NCBI GenBank assembly: GCA_031262625.1 | Contig: JAISHJ010000026.1 | Location: 1 to 7,236 of the forward strand | Reading direction: 5' to 3' | Length of the DNA: 7,236 bases | DNA from: Ruminococcus sp. | GTDB taxonomy: Bacteria; Bacillota; Clostridia; Oscillospirales; Ruminococcaceae | Shown here: piece by piece, positions 1 through 6,099 of the stretch | Layout: each line of letters opens with the position of its first letter | Numbering within the stretch: the stretch's first letter is position 1 | Position numbers and translations under genes: made by a program | The notes under the pieces: model-generated | What the model was told of the DNA's origin: nothing | Seen by the model: only the letters and a program-made list of their open reading frames with translations | Database searches by the model: none

Positions 1-21
1 AACTCGCCGCAAACCCGGGAA

Positions 22-72
22 GGGGGAGAGGGGTGGGTGGGGAGTGCAGAGGGGAGGGCAGGGGGGAGGGGG
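22..72 (+). repeat. G-tract cluster with G-quadruplex potential
   Basis: Eight runs of three or more G lie within about 50 bases: 22-26, 30-33, 35-37, 39-42, 51-54, 56-58, 61-66 and 68-72. The first four are separated by loops of only 1-3 bases, which fits the usual G-quadruplex pattern (four G3+ tracts, loops of 1-7). The second half also forms the left arm of the inverted repeat at 51-151. What is seen is the tract pattern; folding in the cell is an inference. Confidence 0.6.
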
Positions 73-151
73 AAACCTAAGTTACAGGCACGACTAAACA
101 GAAAGTAAGAGCCGATTTAAGTTAGGTCTCCCCCTCCCCCCTGCCCTTCCC
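51..151. repeat. long inverted repeat, 30-nt arms and 41-nt loop
   Basis: The left arm (51-80, G-rich, ending AAACCTAA) is the reverse complement of the right arm (122-151, starting TTAGGT and then C-rich) with only two mismatches. One of these, 54 with 148, would be a G.U pair in RNA; the other is 74 with 128. The loop is 81-121. Partial pairing continues outward through a TGCA at 45-48 and 154-157. It has no T-tract and no gene directly upstream on either strand inside the window, so it does not look like an ordinary terminator. It could be a dispersed intergenic palindrome or a small non-autonomous (MITE-like) element. No clear target-site duplication is visible. Confidence 0.7.
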
Positions 152-254
152 ATTGCAAACCCTCGGATAGGTTTTCCAAAAAAAGACCGCGCACGTCAGT
201 GCGAAAATCGCCATGCGGAGAAGCGAAAAAACCCTGTACGGGCAGTACAAACCA

Positions 255-301
255 CGCATAGCAACAGCGCAAAATCCATTCTTAAACAAAACTGCTATGC
301 G
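255..301. repeat. 9-bp perfect inverted repeat
   Basis: CGCATAGCA at 255-263 is matched by its exact reverse complement TGCTATGCG at 293-301, separated by 29 bases. It could form a stem-loop or be a protein-binding dyad. No neighbouring signal fixes its role, and a match of this length can arise by chance in such repetitive DNA. Confidence 0.4.
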
Positions 302-314
302 AAAGCGAATTCGC

Positions 315-368
315 TCGCGCTTCGCGCAACACTCGCGCTTCGCGCAACACTCGCGCTACGCGCATAAA
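315..368 (+). repeat. 18-bp GC-rich tandem repeat, 2 exact copies plus 1 degenerate
   Basis: The unit TCGCGCTTCGCGCAACAC occurs exactly at 315-332 and 333-350. A third copy at 351-368 keeps the first 7 bases and the CGCGCA block, then diverges to TAAA. Each exact unit contains GCGC-TTC-GCGC, so it can form its own tiny hairpin. There are no unique spacers, so this is not a CRISPR array. It looks like replication-slippage or intergenic repeat material. Confidence 0.7.
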
Positions 369-514
369 ATAAGCTCACGCACAGCAAATCGCGAAAAGCT
401 TAACCAAAATGAATAAAAGCAGAAAAACGAAATAGAATAAACTAAAGCAATTGCACAAAAAAAGCCGTGCGCTAAGCACAAAATAACGCGTAAGCGCAAA
501 AAGTGATAAACAGT

Positions 515-994
515 ATGAAAGTTATCGGAATAAAAAAGCCCTTAGAGAAGGAATTCCTTAACCATATCGAAGACTTAGTAGATACAGAAGCAGTTAAGGA
601 AATGAAGAAAATCGTCCACCACGGAAAAACAACTACTTTTGAGCATTGTTTGAACGTCTCGTACTATAATTATCTAATATGCAAAAAATTAGGCTTAGAT
701 GCACGAGCCGCCGCAAGGGGCGGACTTCTCCACGATTTGTTCCTTTATGATTGGCATACAGTCACCCTCGCGAACGGACACGCCTTGCAGCACGCAAAGC
801 GCGCGCGAATTAACGCAGAAAAATACTTCGATATATCTCCTTTGGAGAGAGATATTATCGAAAAACATATGTTCCCGCTGACATTTTATGCACTGCCGAA
901 GCACCGCGAGTCTTTTGTTACAACGCTTACGGATAAGTATTGCGGCGCACTTGAGGTTATAACCCATAGATGGGATAAACTTCGGAGAAAATAA
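515..994 (+). CDS. HD-domain (HDIG-type) phosphohydrolase-like protein
   Basis: A small cytoplasmic protein of 159 residues from the ATG at 515 (163 from a GTG at 503). Residues below count from the GTG. It has the metal-binding layout of the HD superfamily: His48 in FEHCLNVS, the HD pair His77-Asp78 in GGLLHDLFLYDW, further histidines at 93, 97 and 122 (IEKHMFPL) and Asp144 in TLTDKYC. HD proteins are metal-dependent phosphohydrolases or phosphodiesterases acting on nucleotides or other phosphoesters. The substrate here is unknown. The protein is essentially the HD domain alone, with no signal peptide or membrane segment. I prefer the ATG because the bases around the GTG (AAGTGAT, 501-507) resemble a ribosome binding site spaced 7 bases before 515. 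It stands alone on the + strand, converging on the S41 peptidase gene, with which it shares a terminator. Confidence 0.88.
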   Translation: MKVIGIKKPLEKEFLNHIEDLVDTEAVKEMKKIVHHGKTTTFEHCLNVSYYNYLICKKLGLDARAAARGGLLHDLFLYDWHTVTLANGHALQHAKRARINAEKYFDISPLERDIIEKHMFPLTFYALPKHRESFVTTLTDKYCGALEVITHRWDKLRRK

Positions 995-999
995 AAAAG

Positions 1000-1025
1000 C
1001 GAGCCGTTCGACTGCGAACGGCTTG
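1000..1025. terminator. bidirectional rho-independent terminator
   Basis: GCCGTTCG (1003-1010) pairs perfectly with CGAACGGC (1015-1022) around the tetraloop ACTG. The stem extends outward by A-T, G.T and C-G pairs to 1000/1025. Read on the minus strand, the stem is followed by TTTTTTATTTT (999-989), a strong U-tract just after the S41 gene stop at 1039. Read on the + strand, it is followed by a weaker TTGTATTATTTTA tract just after the HD gene stop. It sits exactly between two convergent genes and serves both, more strongly for the minus strand. Confidence 0.92.
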
Positions 1026-1038
1026 TATTATTTTATGC

Positions 1039-2451
1039 TTACTTTAGCATATCCTCAAAACTGTATTCATCCTCAGCTTGACCGAACACCTTAACAGCAT
1101 CAACCGTAACTTTTGTGCCGTCGCCGGCTTTGAAAGTAATGTAAACAGGGAGACCGGCGTCGATTGAAAGACGTTTAGCCTGTGCGAAGAAAGTAAGCGG
1201 AAATTTTTGATTTTTTTCTTCAAGATTTATGGTGTAGCGCAGAGCGGAGGGCTGTTTTATAACTGTTCCTGCATTGTCGGCATAGGTGTAAGCGAAATCA
1301 AGCACTTCATCAGCTTCCGTTTCGGGATTGTCCGTAATCTCGACGTCGGGAGCAATCCCCTCAAGATTATAGGTAGTTCCGTCGGGTAGAAATATCTCAA
1401 ATGCTGTCACAGTGAAGACTTTGCCGTTAAATTTAGTGACTGTTTGCCCTATGCCCTTGCCGAAAGTTTTTGTGCCGACACTCCTTGCAAACCCATGGTA
1501 TCGGAGTACCGACGTGAAAACTTCGGAAGCGGACGCGCTTTCTCCATTTGTCAGAATAACTATATCGGGGTTAAAAGTTTTAGAGCTTGTGCCGTCTGAA
1601 TTGTAAAGCACGGCGCCGTCATTTTTTTTGTAATAAAAGAGCGGCAGTTTTTGACCTATTATAGTATTTAGCATCTGAAGCGTAGTGGTGTCATAACCGC
1701 CCGGATTGTCTCTCAGGTCTATTATTACGCTTCGTACGCCTTGGTCCTCTGCCGATTTCCACGCTACCGCGAATTTATCGCCGGTGTTAGCATTAAAAGC
1801 AGGAATTTTAATATAACCTACAGTAGGGTTGTCTTCGGTGACCACGCATTTAGAAGAGACTGTTTCGGTATCATAATCCGCCTTCTCAAAAGAGAATTCT
1901 TTTATAGTGCCGTCCGGAAGCTGCCCCCTAAACTCGTAACGCCCTGTTTCAAGATATAGTTTTTGCACCATAGCCATGTCTTCATACGCATCACCCGAGA
2001 AAGCTTGTCCGTGAAAGTCAAGAAGTATAGTGCCAACCGTTACTCCCGCTAACATTGCAGGAGAATTGTCCTCGATATTAATCACTTCATAACGCTCATT
2101 GCCAAAATGCACTTGTAAGCCAACGCGCCCTTTGCGCCTTGTATCGTACCCATCATCAAAAGCTGCCGTATCCGTGATATAGCTGTAATCATCGACGCTC
2201 CCCTTCCAAAGGGCTATCATTTCGTCATATGAAGCAGGGTCCTCTGAGAACATATCGGCAAAAAAGCCCTCAAGAACATTCCATCTACCCCTTACGTCTC
2301 CGGGGAAATTTTCGTCTTTTTGCGACTCGTTAAAAAGTTCAATGATAAACTGCGCCTTTGCTTCTTCCGGCGTAATTTCTTCCGCAAAAGCGGTCGGGGC
2401 AGTACTCACAAGGAGTACTGCCGCAACTAAGATACTTAAAAACTTTTTCAT
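1039..2451 (-). CDS. secreted S41 family (C-terminal processing) peptidase
   Basis: A 470-residue exported serine peptidase of the tail-specific/CtpA-CtpB type (MEROPS S41). It begins with a Sec signal peptide (residues 1-23, MKKFLSILVAA...AFA|EE). A helical N-terminal region follows (24-105), then a PDZ-like region (about 108-190; VGLQVHF, NSPAMLAGVTVGTILLDFHG) and the S41 core (about 205-370). The core shows DLRDNPGG at 245-252, TNGESASASE with the likely nucleophile Ser307, and FGKGIGQ with Lys332 and Gln336. The Ser-to-Lys spacing of 25 and Lys-to-Gln spacing of 4 match the Ser-Lys-Gln arrangement of CtpB-type enzymes, so it should be active. A C-terminal region (375-455) is shared with the upstream paralogue. 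The start is supported by GGTGA a few bases upstream. It lies 24 bases downstream of that paralogue, so it is probably co-transcribed. There is no membrane anchor, so it is probably released or loosely wall-associated. The substrate is unknown. Confidence 0.93.
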   Translation of the reverse strand: MKKFLSILVAAVLLVSTAPTAFAEEITPEEAKAQFIIELFNESQKDENFPGDVRGRWNVLEGFFADMFSEDPASYDEMIALWKGSVDDYSYITDTAAFDDGYDTRRKGRVGLQVHFGNERYEVINIEDNSPAMLAGVTVGTILLDFHGQAFSGDAYEDMAMVQKLYLETGRYEFRGQLPDGTIKEFSFEKADYDTETVSSKCVVTEDNPTVGYIKIPAFNANTGDKFAVAWKSAEDQGVRSVIIDLRDNPGGYDTTTLQMLNTIIGQKLPLFYYKKNDGAVLYNSDGTSSKTFNPDIVILTNGESASASEVFTSVLRYHGFARSVGTKTFGKGIGQTVTKFNGKVFTVTAFEIFLPDGTTYNLEGIAPDVEITDNPETEADEVLDFAYTYADNAGTVIKQPSALRYTINLEEKNQKFPLTFFAQAKRLSIDAGLPVYITFKAGDGTKVTVDAVKVFGQAEDEYSFEDMLK

Positions 2452-2465
2452 TGCTTCACCGCCCG

Positions 2466-2471
2466 ATTATA
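2466..2471 (-). promoter_or_regulatory. possible internal -10 box between the S41 genes
   Basis: A perfect TATAAT on the minus strand lies 15 bases before the start codon of the downstream S41 gene and overlaps the gap after the upstream gene's stop. No acceptable -35 hexamer is found 16-18 bases upstream, and the implied leader would be very short. It may be chance; at best it is a weak internal promoter. Confidence 0.2.
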
Positions 2472-2475
2472 CTTC

Positions 2476-4173
2476 TTATACGGTCGGTTCGTATGAAAGT
2501 TCGTCGGGGGAAACGATAATTATTCCGCCTTTGTCTATGTTAAAGCGAAGTCTTCCGTCAGTGTAGGTGTAAGCGGGTTCAAAAGGTGTGAGGGTTTCTG
2601 CTACAGAATCGTAGTAGTAGAAATATTTCGGCTCTTTGGCAGCCGCAACGGAAAGGGTGGGGGTGAAACCGAAATCGCCTGTCCATGCAGTCATGATTAC
2701 TCTTGCATCTTCGTCAAGCCACGCGCCCTTTAGTATCTTCTCTGCGGAAGCCGACTGGTCGCCGAGGATTCCGAAGTAGTAATATATCTGTGCCGCATCA
2801 TAAGCCTTATCGGCATCAACCGTCATAGCCATACCGTTTGATGAAACGTAAGTAAAACGTACGGGCATATCAAGCCCCATACCCCTCATCTGTCTGATGT
2901 AAGCGAAAGTAGCAAGCGCTTCTCTTTCGGTGTCTGTTCCGAGGTAGTAAGTGTAGGAGTAGCTATCAGGCTGTTCTACAGTAGTACCCTCGCCGTCAAC
3001 ATAGGAGTATGCGTAATCAAGTACTTCATCCGCTTCGGTAGTCAGGTCGTCCTTTAATACCTTATCGGGTGTTAAGCCCTTGTTCTGCCAAGTAGAACCG
3101 TCGGGGAGGTAACCTTCAAGAGCAGTAACCGACAGGATTTTTCCGTTTGAAAGCGTAATGTTATTCTGCCCGATAGCTTTTCCATAGGTCTGTTCTCCAA
3201 CAAGTCTTGCGTAACCGTAGTACTGTAAAACTCCCGCGAATTGCTCTGCCGCAGAAGCGGTTTCGTCGTTTACGAGGATAACTATATCGGGGCGCCAATC
3301 CTTAGACCCTAAGCCGTCGGAAGTAGTGATAGAAATGGCGGTACTCGAGGTGTAGAAAAATGTCGGAAGCTTTTCGGGGATAACAGCGTTAAGCATATTA
3401 TAGCAGGTATCGGTAAAACCGCCCAAGTTATTACGAAGGTCGATAATTATATTCTTAAGACCTGCTTCTTCGGCTTTTTTATAAGTTTCTATGAAACGCT
3501 CGTCTGTTCCGGCATTAAAGGACGGAACGATTATGTAGCCGGTGTCGCCTGTAATATCAAGCTTATCTGTAATCGCATCTTCGTCAAAATCTCCGCGCGG
3601 TATTGAGTAGTCTTTAAGTTCGCCGTTCGGGAGACGAAGGGTTATTTCGAGAGTTTCTTCCTCCGACATTACCGTTGACATTGCGTTAAAGTCCTGTTCG
3701 GTTGCGGGTGAGGGTACTTCTATTCCTTCGTAAGAAATAAGAACAGAGCCGTTAACTATCCCTGCTTCCTCAGCCGGTGACATATAAACAGCGTTCGGGA
3801 CGTAAATTTCGCCGTCCTTTACGGTGAAAGTTATTCCGAATTTACCCTTTTTCGCGCCTTCGTAGGTTTCTTCGAGATAGGTAGTGCTGTTTAGTCTTGA
3901 ATTTTCGTCTGTACTTTGCTTCCATATCTCATACCAGTCGGCGTAAACATTCGGGTCTTTATAGATAGCATCGGTGAGGTAATCCTCCAAAGCATACCAG
4001 TTTCCCCGCCCGTATTCGTCAAAGTTTTCGTTCACAGAAGACACGTCGTAAAGTTCTAAAATTTCGTGTGCGTAGGCTTTCGCCTGTTCTTTTGTAATCT
4101 CCTCTGCCGACAAAGTTACCGAAAGTGACAGAGAAAGAGCCATTGCTAAGAGAACAGAGATAATTTTCTTCAT
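2476..4173 (-). CDS. secreted S41 family peptidase with extra C-terminal module
   Basis: A 565-residue exported serine peptidase, the tandem paralogue of the gene just downstream. It has a signal peptide (1-23, ending LSA|EE), a shared helical N-terminal region (24-105), a PDZ-like region (about 110-192; MSPAEEAGIVNGSVLISYEG) and the S41 core. In VNDETASAAE the likely nucleophile is Ser307, and YGKAIGQ supplies Lys332 and Gln336. These are the same residue numbers as in the paralogue, so there is no net insertion or deletion across 336 residues. The strand motif reads DLRNNLGG (245-252), with Leu replacing the usual Pro. Lys is followed by Ala rather than Gly. Catalysis is still expected. Residues 470-565 are an added Tyr-rich module (PKYFYYYDS, then DGRLRFNIDKGGIIIVS), resembling small beta-rich accessory domains of clostridial surface proteins; that assignment is inferred. 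A good ribosome binding site (AAGGTGA, 4184-4178) fixes the start. Confidence 0.93.
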   Translation of the reverse strand: MKKIISVLLAMALSLSLSVTLSAEEITKEQAKAYAHEILELYDVSSVNENFDEYGRGNWYALEDYLTDAIYKDPNVYADWYEIWKQSTDENSRLNSTTYLEETYEGAKKGKFGITFTVKDGEIYVPNAVYMSPAEEAGIVNGSVLISYEGIEVPSPATEQDFNAMSTVMSEEETLEITLRLPNGELKDYSIPRGDFDEDAITDKLDITGDTGYIIVPSFNAGTDERFIETYKKAEEAGLKNIIIDLRNNLGGFTDTCYNMLNAVIPEKLPTFFYTSSTAISITTSDGLGSKDWRPDIVILVNDETASAAEQFAGVLQYYGYARLVGEQTYGKAIGQNNITLSNGKILSVTALEGYLPDGSTWQNKGLTPDKVLKDDLTTEADEVLDYAYSYVDGEGTTVEQPDSYSYTYYLGTDTEREALATFAYIRQMRGMGLDMPVRFTYVSSNGMAMTVDADKAYDAAQIYYYFGILGDQSASAEKILKGAWLDEDARVIMTAWTGDFGFTPTLSVAAAKEPKYFYYYDSVAETLTPFEPAYTYTDGRLRFNIDKGGIIIVSPDELSYEPTV

Positions 4174-4177
4174 ACTT

Positions 4178-4184
4178 TCACCTT
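4178..4184 (-). promoter_or_regulatory. ribosome binding site of the longer S41 gene
   Basis: AAGGTGA read on the minus strand, with its GGTG core ending about 5-6 bases before the ATG at 4173. It matches the AGGAGGTGA consensus well and supports that start codon. Confidence 0.75.
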
Positions 4185-4193
4185 AACCGCGAA

Positions 4194-4220
4194 ATACGAA
4201 GCCTTTTTACTGCTTCGTAT
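4194..4220 (+). terminator. terminator-like hairpin facing the antisense (+) direction
   Basis: ATACGAAGC (4194-4202) pairs perfectly with GCTTCGTAT (4212-4220) across a 9-base loop. On the + strand it is followed by CTCGTCTTTTTTATTTTTTT, so it has the form of an intrinsic terminator for + strand transcripts, although both flanking genes lie on the minus strand. Read on the minus strand, the same hairpin lies in the leader of the S41 gene and is followed by TTCGCGG, with no U-tract, so it should not stop sense transcription. It could end antisense RNA or act as a processing or stability element between the two cistrons. Confidence 0.55.
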
Positions 4221-4267
4221 CTCGTCTTTTTTATTTTTTTGTGCTTTTATTTTACTGTAACAACTGC

Positions 4268-6076
4268 TTAGTACTGAATAACACCGGTTGCGAAGTCGCC
4301 CTGCTCTATGAAGTAGTAGTAGCCGGACTGAATGTCTTGAAGCTTTTGTTCGTAATCGGGGTCGGTTTTGTCAACTAAAATATACGCCATCTTTGAAGCA
4401 GAGCCGGACTGAATGTACATTGAAACTACATATTCGCGTGTTTCGCCGGAAGCAACTGTCGGAGACGAAGAATAAGCGTTGAAGTAGCAGTACACACCGG
4501 TGTCTTTGTAAACAGCGTCATTGCGGGCTAAGAAGTCACAGTCTTTGGTCGGAACTACCATGTAACGATACTTGCCGGACTTGGGATTTCTCCACGAGAA
4601 CACTTGGTTGCCCGCGCCCGGATTCGTCGGGAATATATCTGTCGCAACATAGAGCGAGAAGCTTTGGTTTTCTTCTATATCCGCCGCTTTAAGCTGTTCA
4701 AAGCGGTTCGTGTCATAGCCGGAGGGGAGGATAACATAACGTGTTATAGTTACGCCGGTGTTATCTATAATTTTCCATGTTTGGACAACGTCTGAACGTG
4801 CAGTATTTACAGGGCGTGAGTTATAAACTGTGTAGTAATCATATTCCCCTGTATACTTAGCTTCGGCAGTATTCAGCTTAACTTCGTCAAAATCGCGCGG
4901 GATTAATATATATCGCGGTGAATATGCCGCATAGCCCGGATTATAAGGATTATAGGGGTTCGCAGGATTGTAGGGATTGTAGGGGTCGGTGTTCGCCTTA
5001 GTGAAATTGCGGATTGTGTCGCCGTATGTCTTAATCGTCGGGCTGGTAGAATATACGGTGTAGTAGTCGTAAGTATTGAAATATTTAGCGATTGCAGAAT
5101 TTACGTCCGCTTCGTCATAGCTATAGGGAACGAGCATATAGTAATTCGCGCCGTTTTTCTGGAAGGTTACTACTTCGTCTGTTCCTGTCGCTGTCGGACG
5201 GGTTGTGCTGACTATATAATAAGTACTTCCGGTAACGGTTACCGCAACATCGGAATAGATGCTTTGGTTTGTGCGGTCGTATACCCTTATCGTTGCAGTA
5301 CCGGCTTTTACTCCGGTTACGTTATAAACACGATAGTTTCCGTTTGAAGTCCCCGCTGTAGCAGTCGCTATAGTCGTGTCGGAACTGTAGAAAGCGATAT
5401 TGTTCGGAGTGGTTGTGTAAACCTGAAATTGTGACGAGCCGCCTGCGGTTACCGAAAGCGTCTTAACAGACGTGGTAATTGTTGAAGAAGGTGTCGTCGG
5501 GATTGTAGGTGTAACTGCACCCGGAACGGTTACAGTTATAGTTTTATAATAAGACGAGCGGTAGTTTTTGCGGTAAACAGTAACGGATGATGTGCCGGGA
5601 GCAACGCCTGTAATACGGAGGGTTATTTTGTTACCGTCCCACTTTGCGCCTGCCCAGCTGCCCTTCGCAACCTTTGAATTCGCGGAAGAAAGCGTCATGC
5701 CGCTCTTGTCGCCGTTTACGGTAAGGGTTACGGTTACGTATTTTCCCTTTTCTACCGTTACAGCTGTCTTGTCGGAAGTAATTTTTGTCGCTACAACATT
5801 TACGGTGGAGCGGAGTGTCATTCCGTCAACAACAGCACTTATTACTGCCGTCCCGACAGATTTTCCGATAACCTTTCCGCTTGAAACTGTAGCTACTGAT
5901 GTGTCGGAAGAGCCCCACTGTACAGAGCCGGAGTTCCCCGAGACTTTTAAGGTCGTCTGATAGCCTTTCGTAAGTGTGAAATTTGTTGAATTAAGTTTCG
6001 GTGCGGCGGATGCCGATACTGCGCCGAATGAAAGCATTAACATTAAAGTGATTATTAAAGATATTATTTTTTTCAT
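4268..6076 (-). CDS. secreted Big2-like protein with C-terminal Tyr-rich repeats
   Basis: A 602-residue exported protein. Residues 1-25 are a signal peptide (MKKIISLIITLMLML...SASAA). Three Ig-like, Big2-type segments follow: 27-95 (clear: VQWGSSDTSVATVSSGKVIGKSVGTAVIS), 97-184 (more diverged) and 199-283 (IAFYSSDTTIATAT...VTGVKAGTATIRV). A Pro/Thr linker lies at 185-198. Residues 285-602 are about five tyrosine-rich repeats of roughly 58 residues, described separately, with a YNP-repeat linker at 364-380. There is no sortase motif, SLH domain or C-terminal membrane helix, so it is probably released or held non-covalently at the surface. Big2 domains usually mediate adhesion or structural roles; the function of the repeats is unknown. 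Translation could open 33 bases earlier at a GTG (6109), but that codon is embedded in the promoter, whereas the ATG at 6076 has GGAG 6 bases upstream and begins a proper signal peptide. Likely first gene of an operon with the two S41 peptidases. Confidence 0.92.
   Translation of the reverse strand: MKKIISLIITLMLMLSFGAVSASAAPKLNSTNFTLTKGYQTTLKVSGNSGSVQWGSSDTSVATVSSGKVIGKSVGTAVISAVVDGMTLRSTVNVVATKITSDKTAVTVEKGKYVTVTLTVNGDKSGMTLSSANSKVAKGSWAGAKWDGNKITLRITGVAPGTSSVTVYRKNYRSSYYKTITVTVPGAVTPTIPTTPSSTITTSVKTLSVTAGGSSQFQVYTTTPNNIAFYSSDTTIATATAGTSNGNYRVYNVTGVKAGTATIRVYDRTNQSIYSDVAVTVTGSTYYIVSTTRPTATGTDEVVTFQKNGANYYMLVPYSYDEADVNSAIAKYFNTYDYYTVYSTSPTIKTYGDTIRNFTKANTDPYNPYNPANPYNPYNPGYAAYSPRYILIPRDFDEVKLNTAEAKYTGEYDYYTVYNSRPVNTARSDVVQTWKIIDNTGVTITRYVILPSGYDTNRFEQLKAADIEENQSFSLYVATDIFPTNPGAGNQVFSWRNPKSGKYRYMVVPTKDCDFLARNDAVYKDTGVYCYFNAYSSSPTVASGETREYVVSMYIQSGSASKMAYILVDKTDPDYEQKLQDIQSGYYYFIEQGDFATGVIQY
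4271..5224 (-). repeat. coding repeats: about five ~58-residue Tyr-rich units
   Basis: Within the Big2-like protein, the short strand motif YMLVP recurs at residues 313 (YMLVP), 389 (YILIP), 447 (YVILP), 505 (YMVVP) and 565 (YILVD). The spacings are 76, 58, 58 and 60; the long one contains the YNP linker. A second motif of the YYTVYSxxP kind recurs at about 286 (YYIVSTTRP), 338 (YYTVYSTSP), 414 (YYTVYNSRP), 475 (LYVATDIFP), 530 (CYFNAYSSSP) and 587 (YYFIEQGDF). Between them lies a D-x(4)-N-type segment ending in KY or similar. The copies are diverged at DNA level, so this is an old protein-level repetition and not recent slippage. I recognise no named family for it. Confidence 0.75.
4941..4985 (-). 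repeat. 9-bp tandem repeat encoding a YNP linker
   Basis: Five 9-base units lie at 4941-4949, 4950-4958, 4959-4967, 4968-4976 and 4977-4985. They have the + strand form TT(A/G)TA(A/G)GG(A/G), with one diverged unit (TTCGCAGGA). On the coding strand they read as the YNPYNPANPYNPYNP linker of the Big2-like protein. Units 4 and 5 are nearly identical, which suggests slippage-prone length variation of this linker between strains. Confidence 0.8.
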
Positions 6077-6082
6077 TTCAGT

Positions 6083-6086
6083 CTCC
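6083..6086 (-). promoter_or_regulatory. ribosome binding site deciding the Big2-like gene start
   Basis: GGAG within AAAAGGAGACTGAA on the minus strand, 6 bases before the ATG at 6076. It decides in favour of that ATG over the upstream in-frame GTG at 6109, which lies inside the promoter. Confidence 0.85.
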
Positions 6087-6099
6087 TTTTCGTATATAC

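Larger units (their letters stand above)
152..514. other. gene-free, repeat-rich intergenic stretch
   Basis: No supportable gene lies here. The stretch holds several short hairpins: 190-194 with 199-203 (CGCAC/GTGCG); TGTAC/GTACA around 235-249; a perfect 9-bp inverted repeat CGCATAGCA (255-263) with TGCTATGCG (293-301); a 10-bp palindrome at 305-314; the 18-bp tandem repeat at 315-368; and GTGC/GCAC at 467-470 with 476-479. No convincing -35/-10 pair was found for the HD-domain gene that follows. A 67-codon open frame at 213-416 has no ribosome binding site, is rich in Arg/Lys, and owes part of its length to the tandem repeat. I regard it as chance. Confidence 0.6.

Noticed and set aside
51..151. 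Inverted repeat as a rho-independent terminator
   Set aside because: The loop is 41 bases, there is no T-tract after either arm, and no gene ends next to it inside the window.
315..368. Possible CRISPR array
   Set aside because: The units are directly adjacent with no unique spacers, only two are exact, and no cas gene is nearby.
213..416. 67-codon + strand open frame rich in Arg/Lys
   Set aside because: No ribosome binding site or promoter. Its middle is the 18-bp tandem repeat read as RFAQHS copies, and the composition is not protein-like.
695..967. 90-codon minus strand open frame
   Set aside because: It is opposite the HD-domain gene, whose His/Asp motifs are clear. There is no supporting signal for the reverse frame.
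4174..4267. Separate promoter for the longer S41 gene
   Set aside because: No acceptable -35/-10 pair with 16-18 base spacing is found on the minus strand, so co-transcription from upstream is more likely.
5592..5960. 122-codon + strand open frame
   Set aside because: It lies wholly opposite the Big2-like gene, whose signal peptide, domains, promoter and ribosome binding site are convincing. It has no recognisable features of its own.
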